DNA from: Paenibacillus piscarius
GTDB taxonomy: Bacteria > Bacillota > Bacilli > Paenibacillales > Paenibacillaceae
NCBI RefSeq assembly: GCF_022234545.1
Contig: NZ_JAIEUI010000011.1
Span: 62,001-126,000 of the forward strand
Reading direction: 5' to 3'
DNA: 64,000 nt
The position numbers and the translations under genes were made by a program. The first letter of the stretch is position 1. Each line of letters begins with the position of its first letter. The notes beneath the pieces are model-generated. The model made no database searches. It was not told where the DNA came from and worked only from the letters and a program-made list of their open reading frames with translations. This document shows positions 1 to 6,779 of this stretch, piece by piece.

Positions 1-589
1 TCAGCAGTGTCTCATAACCTTCGCGGCCGCCCCAGAACACATAGTTGTCAGCGCCCAGACGTTTACCCACTTCCAGACCCTTCTTCACTTGTGCAGCAGC
101 GTGTGCGTATACGTCAGCGTTGCAAGTGGAGCCTGCACCGTGCATGTAGCGCGGGTTGGTGAACATGTTGGCCGTGTTCCACAGCAGCTTTTTGCCGGAG
201 GATTTCATACCTTGTTCAAGGATGTCTACGATCGTATCGATGTTGCTGTAGAATTCACGCAGGGACGCGCCTTCAGGAGCGATGTCCACATCATGGAAGC
301 AGTAGTACTGCAGATCCATCTTCTCCATGAATTCAAAAGCGGCTTCCGCACGGGCTTTAGCTTTATCCAGTGTGCTCAGCTTGTCCCAGGCGCGGACGGC
401 TGTTTCGGCACCGAACGGGTCGGAACCGCCAGCGGTAAGTGTATGCCAGTAGGCCATTGCAAATTTCAGATGCTCTTCCATCGTTTTGCCGGCTACGATT
501 TCTTTCGGGTTGTAGAATTTGAATGAATACGGGTTGGTGGAACGGCTTCCCTCATAAGAGACCTTGCTCACTGTTTCAAAATAAGCCAT
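1..589 (-). CDS. xylA: Xylose isomerase, N-terminal part (cut by window start)
   Basis: Converts D-xylose to D-xylulose in the cytoplasm, the first step of xylose catabolism. About 196 codons are visible, reading leftwards off the window. The protein starts MAYFETVSKVSYEG and contains the family motifs FHDVDIAPEG (about residue 100) and FWGGREGYETLL at the cut end. A full xylose isomerase has about 440 residues, so more than half lies outside. The ATG at 589 is preceded by a GAGGAGG ribosome site. It is divergent from xylR, with a palindromic operator and a cre-like site between them, so xylose induction and CcpA repression are expected. Confidence 0.95.
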   Translation of the reverse strand, partial: MAYFETVSKVSYEGSRSTNPYSFKFYNPKEIVAGKTMEEHLKFAMAYWHTLTAGGSDPFGAETAVRAWDKLSTLDKAKARAEAAFEFMEKMDLQYYCFHDVDIAPEGASLREFYSNIDTIVDILEQGMKSSGKKLLWNTANMFTNPRYMHGAGSTCNADVYAHAAAQVKKGLEVGKRLGADNYVFWGGREGYETLL

Positions 590-620
590 TTGTAAAATCC
601 TCCTCAATATTCGCTTTATC

Positions 621-634
621 CGCAAGCGTTTACA
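621..634 (-). promoter_or_regulatory. cre-like site (CcpA) in front of xylA
   Basis: On the minus strand the site reads TGTAAACGCTTGCG. It matches the catabolite-responsive consensus TGWAANCGNTNWCA at 12 of 14 positions. It lies about 30 bp upstream of the xylA start and downstream of the XylR operator, where CcpA would block transcription. Inferred from sequence only. Confidence 0.6.
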
Positions 635-658
635 GCAACATCTTAACACATCTTTTTG

Positions 659-683
659 ACTTTGTATATTGGTTAAACAAAGT
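659..683. promoter_or_regulatory. XylR operator palindrome
   Basis: Perfect 7-bp arms ACTTTGT (659-665) and ACAAAGT (677-683) flank an 11-bp centre that contains GGTTAA. Palindromes of the TTTGT...ACAAA type are known XylR operators in Bacillus. Its place between divergent xylA and xylR fits xylose-relieved repression of xylA and possibly autoregulation of xylR. Confidence 0.7.
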
Positions 684-933
684 TTTTTTATTTTTATTTT
701 CCGGCCCTGTCTGTGCCCCATTCTCCCCGATTGGTGTTGCATTTTTGCGCTCTTCATTCTAGACTAGGTGGCATACCCGCGCAGCGGAGAGTCAGCCTCA
801 GGGCGTACCGCCTCCCCTGCGCATGGCCCCTTAATTTATCGGTTCTATCCTGAAACAACGGCTTTTCCCAGTGTTATATGCCGCCGATCAGCAGACCGGA
901 CGATCAACAATTTCGTAAAAGGAAGTGTGCTTC

Positions 934-2094
934 TTGAAAGTTACCGGTGATCAGGCGCTGGTCAAAAAGATCAATAAATCAATTATTCTACATACGATTC
1001 GTACGCAATCCCCGGTCTCCCGGGCGAAGGTGTCCGAGATGACAGGCCTTAACAAAGCCACCGTGTCGAACCTCGTAGCCGAGCTATGCGGGCAGGAGCT
1101 GGTAACTGAAGCCGGGCCCGGGGAATCGAGCGGGGGACGCAAGCCGCTGATGCTGCATTTCAATGAAATGGCCGGCAGCGTCATCGGGATCGAGCTGCGT
1201 GTGAAGCAGCTGAAGGCCGTGCTCTGTAACCTTGGAGGCGGTATTCTGCATGAACAGGAGAGTGTACTGGAGGCTCATGACTTCCCGTATGTGCTGGAGC
1301 AGATGCAGCAGATGATCTCCGCGCTGATTGCTGCCGCTCCCCCTTCCCCCTACGGCCTGGTCGGCATCGGTGTCGGCGTACCGGGTATGGTTGATGAACA
1401 AGGTGTCGTCCTGTTCGCGCCCAACCTGGGCTGGGAGATGGTGGACCTGCGGTCCATTCTCGAAAGCGCCTTCGAGGTGCCCGTCACCATTGACAATGAA
1501 GCCAATGCAGGCGCGCAGGGCGAGCTGAACTTCGGGGCGGCGCGCGATGTCCGCCATCTGCTGTACATCAGTGCCGGCTCGGGGATCGGGTCGGGGATCA
1601 TCATCGGCGGTGAGCTGTATAAGGGAGCACGCGGCTATGCCGGCGAGACCGGGCATATGACGATTGAAGCGGAGGGCAAGCCCTGCAGCTGCGGCAGCCG
1701 GGGCTGCTGGGAGCTGTATGCCTCCGAGAAAACCTACGATAACCCCGGCCTCTCCCTCCCGGCCCGCACCACCACCGGACTGGTCCGGTATGCGCTGGAG
1801 GGCCATGAGGAAACACTGCACCATCTGAATTCCATCGGCGAGTATCTCGGCATCGGCGTAACCAACCTGATCAACAGCTTCAACCCCGAGCTGATCGTGA
1901 TCGGCGGCGCATTATCGGAGGCCGAGCCATGGCTCGGCGAGCCGCTGCGCCGGGTGGTCGCCGAGCGTACGCTGCCCTATCACAAGCAGCAGCTGGAGAT
2001 TACCTTCTCCACCCTCGGGGGCCGCGGAACGATGATCGGCGCAGGATTTTCGGCAGTGATGCACTTTCTCGGCAATATCCGGGTCACCCTCTAG
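934..2094 (+). CDS. xylR: XylR, ROK-family xylose-responsive repressor
   Basis: DNA-binding repressor of xylose genes, released by xylose. The N-terminal winged HTH is clear (SRAKVSEMTGLNKATVSNLV, about residues 25-45). It is followed by a ROK sugar-kinase-like domain with the GGRKP hinge, GIGVGVPG, and the zinc-binding cysteine cluster CSCGSRGCWE. I choose TTG at 934 (protein begins MKVTGDQALVKK) because AAGGAAG at 919-925 sits 8 nt upstream and the resulting N-terminus aligns with known XylR proteins. A GTG at 925 is the longer alternative. About 386 residues, normal for the family. Divergent from xylA. Confidence 0.93.
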   Translation: MKVTGDQALVKKINKSIILHTIRTQSPVSRAKVSEMTGLNKATVSNLVAELCGQELVTEAGPGESSGGRKPLMLHFNEMAGSVIGIELRVKQLKAVLCNLGGGILHEQESVLEAHDFPYVLEQMQQMISALIAAAPPSPYGLVGIGVGVPGMVDEQGVVLFAPNLGWEMVDLRSILESAFEVPVTIDNEANAGAQGELNFGAARDVRHLLYISAGSGIGSGIIIGGELYKGARGYAGETGHMTIEAEGKPCSCGSRGCWELYASEKTYDNPGLSLPARTTTGLVRYALEGHEETLHHLNSIGEYLGIGVTNLINSFNPELIVIGGALSEAEPWLGEPLRRVVAERTLPYHKQQLEITFSTLGGRGTMIGAGFSAVMHFLGNIRVTL

Positions 2095-2153
2095 ACGAAT
2101 TGACGTAAAATCGCCGCATTTTCAGCAACATTTTCTGCTCTAAAAGGAGAAGC

Positions 2154-2173
2154 TATCCTATATAATAAGGATA
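2154..2173 (+). promoter_or_regulatory. -10 box inside an inverted repeat
   Basis: TATCCT (2154-2159) and AGGATA (2168-2173) form a 6-bp inverted repeat around a perfect TATAAT (2161-2166). No good -35 box is seen 17 bp upstream. It probably drives the small membrane protein at 2226. The symmetry over the -10 box could be an operator, which is inference. Confidence 0.4.
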
Positions 2174-2225
2174 CTTGTGTGACATTTATCACCATACTCC
2201 TTGTTCTGAAATGGAGAGACCATCC

Positions 2226-2420
2226 ATGACCTATGTTGATACGTCTGATATCTCAGCAAGAATGTTTGTTACCGTGCTGCTGCTGCTGATCATCATTGCA
2301 CCGCTCATCAGCCTGGGTGTCCTGCGGCTGTTCCAGTCGCGGAAGAAATCAGGATTCATGCTTATTGCCGGCGGCGTTGCCGTCTATGCAGTCTTTCAGC
2401 TTGTAATGTCTTTTACCTGA
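2226..2420 (+). CDS. Small two-helix membrane protein, unknown function
   Basis: A 64-residue protein with two hydrophobic segments, about residues 12-34 (FVTVLLLLIIIAPLISLGVL) and 44-62, joined by a basic loop (FQSRKKSG). I do not recognise a family. The ATG at 2226 follows GGAGAG with about 8-nt spacing, and the predicted topology supports this start over an in-frame ATG at 2175. It is monocistronic, ending just before a strong terminator. Confidence 0.7.
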   Translation: MTYVDTSDISARMFVTVLLLLIIIAPLISLGVLRLFQSRKKSGFMLIAGGVAVYAVFQLVMSFT

Positions 2421-2424
2421 TGAA

Positions 2425-2475
2425 CCGGGCGCCAAGCTGGAGACTCTGTAATTGCTTGGCGCCCGGCTGTTTTCT
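2425..2475 (+). terminator. Rho-independent terminator
   Basis: Perfect 13-bp arms CCGGGCGCCAAGC (2425-2437) and GCTTGGCGCCCGG (2454-2466), followed by CTGTTTTCTC. It ends the small membrane-protein transcript. Confidence 0.9.
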
Positions 2476-2588
2476 CTATCGCTTTGGAACATTGTATCGG
2501 GTTTTTCACATACCTTCGATCCATGCACCCTCGCCCCGCAGCAACACCAAGTGGACACGGCTATGCCGTCCTTTTTAAGGGCGGTATC

Positions 2589-2615
2589 AAAAAACCGCCT
2601 CCCTGCGGGAAGCGG
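2589..2615 (-). terminator. Rho-independent terminator of the redoxin/trxB transcript
   Basis: On the minus strand CCGCTTCCC pairs with GGGAGGCGG (one G-T wobble) across a GCA loop and is followed by six T. It lies about 30 bp past the redoxin stop codon. Confidence 0.88.
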
Positions 2616-2646
2616 CCTCTGTATGCTCTTCAATTCATTCAGCTAA

Positions 2647-2883
2647 TTACTCCATTGCAGCCAAGGCTTTGTCGAACTTGGTCTTGTTCATGCCGACAAT
2701 CTTGGTGTCGCCGATGACGGTAATCGGCACCGCTCTCATGCCCATATCCCATACCTGCTGGGCGTACTCATCGTTCTGCTCGATGTTGCGTTCTTCGTAG
2801 GCTACGCCTTTATCGCTCAGGAAGCTCTTCACCTGACGGCAATGCGGGCAGTTGGTTGAAGTGTAGACAATAACATTCTCCAT
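2647..2883 (-). CDS. Glutaredoxin-like thiol-disulfide redoxin
   Basis: A 78-residue thioredoxin-fold protein with the active-site motif CPHC (Cys12, Cys15), the cis-proline segment AVPIT and a C-terminal helix. The size and TSTNCPHC motif fit the NrdH/YruB group of small glutaredoxins, which thioredoxin reductase may reduce in organisms lacking glutathione. The ATG at 2883 follows AGGAGG. It lies 78 bp downstream of trxB on the same strand and ends at a shared terminator, so the two are probably co-transcribed. The partner relation is inferred from context. Confidence 0.88.
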   Translation of the reverse strand: MENVIVYTSTNCPHCRQVKSFLSDKGVAYEERNIEQNDEYAQQVWDMGMRAVPITVIGDTKIVGMNKTKFDKALAAME

Positions 2884-2961
2884 AGTATGATTTCCTCCTA
2901 ATTGGTTCAGTATCTTAGCTCTATTGTAGCACCGGCACCCCTGCGGGACCAAATGCTGAGG

Positions 2962-3903
2962 TTACATCATTACTGCGCTGTGCTCCAGACTCTCGATATA
3001 TTTCTCGGCATCCATAGCCGCCATACATCCGCTGCCTGCAGCTGTAATTGCCTGTCTGTAACGGGTATCCTGAACGTCGCCGCAAGCGAATACGCCGGGA
3101 ATGTTCGTCTCGGAGGTTCCGGGATTCGATACGATATAGCCGTTCGCATCCGTAGTGATCTGTCCGCCGAGGAACGCCGTGTTCGGATGATGGCCCACGG
3201 CCACAAATACGCCGCTCGCTTCAATAAACTCTTCCTCGCCGGTCTCGTTGTTGACCACCTTCAGTCCGGTTACGCCTTTGTCGCCGGCAATCACCTCTAC
3301 AGGGGTACGGTTCAGCGCCCAGGACACTTTGGCATTGTCGCGGACACGATCCTGCATGATCTTGGAGGCCCGCAGCTCATCACGGCGGTGCACCAGCGTT
3401 ACTTTGGAAGCGAACCGGGTCAGGAAGCCTGCTTCCTCCAGTGCGGAATCGCCGCCGCCGACCACCACAATCTCTTTGCCCCGGAAAAAGAAGCCGTCAC
3501 ACGTCGCACAAGTGCTGACTCCGCGTCCGACATTATCCTGCTCGCCGGGAATACCGAGGTACTTCGCTGTTGCACCGGTAGAGATAATCAGGGTATCGGT
3601 CACCAGTGTACCCATGCCTTCTACATTCAGCTTGAACGGACGTTCGCCGAGCTCCACACTGTTCACCCAGCCGGTTACAAACTGAGCGCCGAAGCGTTCA
3701 GCCTGCTTGCGCATATTGTCCATCAGATCAGGACCCAGAATACCTTCCGGGAAGCCCGGGAAGTTCTCGATCTCCGTTGTGGTCGTAAGCTGTCCGCCCG
3801 GTTGCGGACCTTCAATCACGAGCGGGCTCAGGTTAGCCCGCGCCAGGTATATAGCAGCTGTCAATCCGGCCGGTCCGGTACCGACAATAATCGATTTGTA
3901 CAT
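2962..3903 (-). CDS. trxB: Thioredoxin reductase (NADPH)
   Basis: FAD enzyme that passes electrons from NADPH to thioredoxin and small redoxins. The 313 residues are standard. Visible features are the N-terminal FAD motif GTGPAG (about 8-13), the redox-active CATC (Cys132, Cys135), the NADPH motif VVGGGDSA (about 147-154) and the C-terminal FAD motif ACGDVQD. A strong promoter lies about 70 bp upstream. The downstream redoxin gene supports a thiol-redox operon. Confidence 0.96.
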   Translation of the reverse strand: MYKSIIVGTGPAGLTAAIYLARANLSPLVIEGPQPGGQLTTTTEIENFPGFPEGILGPDLMDNMRKQAERFGAQFVTGWVNSVELGERPFKLNVEGMGTLVTDTLIISTGATAKYLGIPGEQDNVGRGVSTCATCDGFFFRGKEIVVVGGGDSALEEAGFLTRFASKVTLVHRRDELRASKIMQDRVRDNAKVSWALNRTPVEVIAGDKGVTGLKVVNNETGEEEFIEASGVFVAVGHHPNTAFLGGQITTDANGYIVSNPGTSETNIPGVFACGDVQDTRYRQAITAAGSGCMAAMDAEKYIESLEHSAVMM

Positions 3904-3973
3904 GATAGTATCCCCCTTGAGATGGGTGGCTGAAGCGCCATTCCTTATTTAAAATAATTATAATGTAGTATTT

Positions 3974-4002
3974 ATTATGATCACCTTAAGGGGTATTGTC
4001 AA
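3974..4002 (-). promoter_or_regulatory. SigA-type promoter of trxB
   Basis: On the minus strand TTGACA (3997-4002), a 17-bp spacer and CATAAT (3974-3979). This is a perfect -35 and a 5/6 -10 at ideal spacing, about 70 bp upstream of the trxB start. Confidence 0.75.
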
Positions 4003-4062
4003 TACGCCAGACACGATGTAAACGTTCCATTTTGTGAACAATTCAATTTTAAACAATCAAAA

Positions 4063-6030
4063 TTAGCGCAGCAGTCGCAATCCGTTAAGAATGACGAGAA
4101 TGGTGCTGCCTTCATGACCCACCACACCGAACGGCAGTGCAATTCCCTGCACAAAGTTGCTGACCATCAGCGCCGCAATCACCGTCACCGCAAATATCAT
4201 ATTCTGCTTCACAATCCGCTGCGTCCGGCGGGCCAAGGCTACGGTTCCGGCAATCTCTTCAATATTGTCATTCATCAGCACCACATCGGCAACCTCCAGC
4301 GCCGCGCCGCTGCCCTTCATGCCCATGCCCATCCCGACTGTTGCCGTAGCCAGCGCGGGCGCATCATTCACCCCGTCACCTACCATAATGACATGGCCGT
4401 ATTGCTCGCGGAGTGCTTTGACATGCGTGACCTTATCCTCCGGCAAAAGTCCGGCGAACACCAGATCTACGCCCGCCTTCCCGGCAATCACCTGCGCCGT
4501 GGCCTCGCGGTCCCCGGTCAGCATCGCTACCTTGATCCCGAGATCATGAAGCTTGCGCACGGCAGCAGCCGCCTGGGAGCGCACGGTATCCTGCAGCGCG
4601 ATCATTCCGGCAACGGTATCACCGTCCATAATGAGCGAGACGGTTTTGCCCTCCTGCTCCAGCCTGCTGCGTTGTACGCTCCAGTCGTCAGCCCCGGACT
4701 GCTGTATAGCACCAGTCTCTTCATCCAGCAGGTTCGACTTGCCGATCCGCCAGAGATGCCCATCAATGACGCCTTCAATGCCCCAGCCCGTGACGGATCT
4801 GCTCTCAGCTACCTCCCGCAGCGTGATCCCCTCTGTCTCTGCCAGTGCAACAACTGCCTCTGCCAGCGGATGGCCTGACAGCTTCTCGATGGAGGCGCTG
4901 ATCGAGAGCAGCTCTTCCCGTTCATAACCAGCTCCAGCAATGAAATCTGTAACCTGAGGGACACCTTCAGTCAGAGTACCTGTCTTGTCAAAAGCCACCA
5001 CCGAGGTCCGCGCCATATTCTCCAGGTGAACCCCGCCTTTGAACAGGATGCCTTTGCGGGCGCTTTTGGATATCGCTGACAGCATAGCCGGCATAATGGA
5101 GGATACAAGCGCACAAGGCGAAGCCACGACCAGGAAGACCATTGCTTTGTAGAACGTATTGCTCCAGCTCCAGTCCAGCAGGAACGGCGGCAGCGCGATC
5201 AGCAGCACGGTTGCCGCGACCACGACACGGGCATAGACGGATTCAAGACGTTTGATAAACCGCTGGGAATCAGGAACTTCATTCTCAGCCTCTTCCACCA
5301 TGCGGATGATTTTGGCGAACAGCGTATTCTCAGCTGTCTTCGTCACTTCTATATATAGAGGCCCTTCCCCGTTGACTGTACCTGCGAATACTTCACTGCC
5401 CGGGTTCTTGTCTACAGGTAGCGATTCGCCGGTGATCGAGGCCTGGTTAACGGAGGACTCACCACGGCAGACCTTGCCGTCTGCGGGAACCAGCTCACCC
5501 GGACGGACCAGCAGCAGGTCACCAAGCATAAGCTGGTCGATAGTAACCTCACTCATCGCTCCCTGCTCGATGCGTACAGCGGTAGCTGGCTTAAGCGCCA
5601 GCAGAGAGGAGATATCCTTCTTGCTGCGCTCCATGGTGTAGCTCTCCAGCGCTCCGCTCAGAGCAAAGATGAAGATCAGCATCGCTCCTTCATTCCAGTA
5701 GCCGATCGAGGCTGCGCCCAGGGCGGCGGCAATCATCAGCAGATTGACGTCCAGATCACGTTCCTTGACCAGCGTCTCGACGCCTTCCTTCGCCTTCACC
5801 CAGCCGCCCAGCGTGTAGGAGATCACATAGAGCAGGACGGACAGCACCTCCGACCAGCCGCTGACCGCCCAGGCGGTCAGCATGAGCAGTCCGCTGCCGA
5901 GCGCGGCCTGCATTTCGGAGTTGCCGAGCATCGCCAGCGGATCGAAGCGGCGCGGCTCCGGTGTCCGGGGCTGCTGCGCTCCACCCTGGCGCGCGGCGGA
6001 TTTGGGCATTGATTTCGAGGTTGCTTGCAT
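4063..6030 (-). CDS. Heavy-metal P1B-type ATPase, SPC (P1B-4-like) class
   Basis: Membrane pump that moves a transition metal at the cost of ATP. Visible are TGES (200-203, actuator), SPC in the transport helix (304-306), DKTGTLT (348-354, phosphorylation site), HP (387-388) and GDGVNDAPA. There is no N-terminal CxxC metal-binding domain. SPC plus a missing HMA domain is typical of the P1B-4 group (CoaT, CtpD, B. subtilis ZosA), so cobalt, zinc or iron are candidate substrates. 655 residues with a basic, proline-rich N-terminus. A Fur-like box and a long hairpin lie upstream, which suggests metal or peroxide control. The metal cannot be decided from sequence. Confidence 0.88.
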   Translation of the reverse strand: MQATSKSMPKSAARQGGAQQPRTPEPRRFDPLAMLGNSEMQAALGSGLLMLTAWAVSGWSEVLSVLLYVISYTLGGWVKAKEGVETLVKERDLDVNLLMIAAALGAASIGYWNEGAMLIFIFALSGALESYTMERSKKDISSLLALKPATAVRIEQGAMSEVTIDQLMLGDLLLVRPGELVPADGKVCRGESSVNQASITGESLPVDKNPGSEVFAGTVNGEGPLYIEVTKTAENTLFAKIIRMVEEAENEVPDSQRFIKRLESVYARVVVAATVLLIALPPFLLDWSWSNTFYKAMVFLVVASPCALVSSIMPAMLSAISKSARKGILFKGGVHLENMARTSVVAFDKTGTLTEGVPQVTDFIAGAGYEREELLSISASIEKLSGHPLAEAVVALAETEGITLREVAESRSVTGWGIEGVIDGHLWRIGKSNLLDEETGAIQQSGADDWSVQRSRLEQEGKTVSLIMDGDTVAGMIALQDTVRSQAAAAVRKLHDLGIKVAMLTGDREATAQVIAGKAGVDLVFAGLLPEDKVTHVKALREQYGHVIMVGDGVNDAPALATATVGMGMGMKGSGAALEVADVVLMNDNIEEIAGTVALARRTQRIVKQNMIFAVTVIAALMVSNFVQGIALPFGVVGHEGSTILVILNGLRLLR

Positions 6031-6117
6031 AATAGATCACCTTCCTGATTGTAGTTAATGCGGGTATAAGCAGCATGCTTTGAGAATGAGAGCCATTATT
6101 AACACCCTTAAAATGAC

Positions 6118-6150
6118 ACATGCTGCCCCGGCTAAGCCGGGACAGCATGT
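6118..6150. promoter_or_regulatory. Long hairpin in the leader of the metal ATPase
   Basis: Arms ACATGCTGCCCCGGC (6118-6132) and GCCGGGACAGCATGT (6136-6150) pair over 14 of 15 bp around a 3-nt loop. It has no U-run on either side, so it is a poor intrinsic terminator. It lies between the Fur-like box and the ATPase start and could act as an RNA leader structure or stabiliser. Confidence 0.55.
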
Positions 6151-6234
6151 TGAATAGGTATGGAGTTGAGGATAATGACTGGAATAATGAAACGATTGAA
6201 AGTGGTGGCCAGAAAAACATAACTGAGAGATAAG

Positions 6235-6249
6235 TGAGAATGATAATCA
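6235..6249. promoter_or_regulatory. Fur-family operator candidate
   Basis: TGAGAATGATAATCA matches the 7-1-7 Fur consensus TGATAATNATTATCA at 13 of 15 bases. Fur, PerR and Zur boxes are closely related, so the regulator is uncertain. It is about 205 bp upstream of the P1B ATPase start. Confidence 0.55.
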
Positions 6250-6548
6250 TTGTTGCAATAATACAACTATATTTCCTCAATGCAACTTATACCTATACTA
6301 TACCACGCAGAGCGTAAAAGTAAACCCGGAGACAAGCCTGATTTTTAGGGAAAGAGGGTTGGTGTGGAGAAAGGGTATGGCTTGCTGGGAAGCGGATGAA
6401 GGAAGTGCGGGTTAGGGAGGGCGCTTGGGAATTGATGGAGATAATGAGGTTAATGAGGGCGTTCGAGCGGAGTGGCAGCTAGGAATATGAATTTGTTTAA
6501 CGTCACTAACAGTAACACTTTCCACTTTCCGGCTTTCAGCTAATTCAA

Positions 6549-6613
6549 GTACACTTGTGCACCTCATTACAGCATAGCGTCCACTCATAGTAGATTCAAA
6601 GGGATTTATACAC
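6549..6613. repeat. Class A palindrome repeat, two degenerate units
   Basis: GTACACTTGTGCAC (6549-6562) and GGATTTATACAC (6602-6613) end exactly 51 bp apart, and each is followed by C(A/T)TCATT-like sequence. They are degenerate copies of the unit in the array at 14315-14600. They lie in the 6250-6697 gap, in which I see no other gene. Confidence 0.6.
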
Positions 6614-6697
6614 TTCATTGATCCAGCGATTATAAGCGGTGGGGCCCTGACCACACAGTTCCTTGTTAATTCAACCCGGCTGATCGTAGAACGCCAA

Positions 6698-6745
6698 AAA
6701 GTGTCCCGCCCGGCGCTACTGGGAGCCGATGGCGGGACACTTTTT
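6698..6745. terminator. Terminator after the GH94 gene
   Basis: Perfect 15-bp arms AAAAAGTGTCCCGCC (6698-6712) and GGCGGGACACTTTTT (6731-6745). The A/T ends serve both directions. It lies 35 bp past the GH94 stop codon and ends the minus-strand operon. Confidence 0.88.
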
Positions 6746-6779
6746 ATATACTGCTTATATACTCTGGTTCAGCCTGCAG

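Noticed and set aside
5756..6280. Minus-strand 174-aa frame ahead of the metal ATPase
   Set aside because: Its second half is the ATPase gene in another frame, and its first half is leader sequence with the hairpin.
6412..6654. Minus-strand 80-aa frame
   Set aside because: Overlaps the class A repeat pair, has no recognisable domain and lies across repeat sequence.
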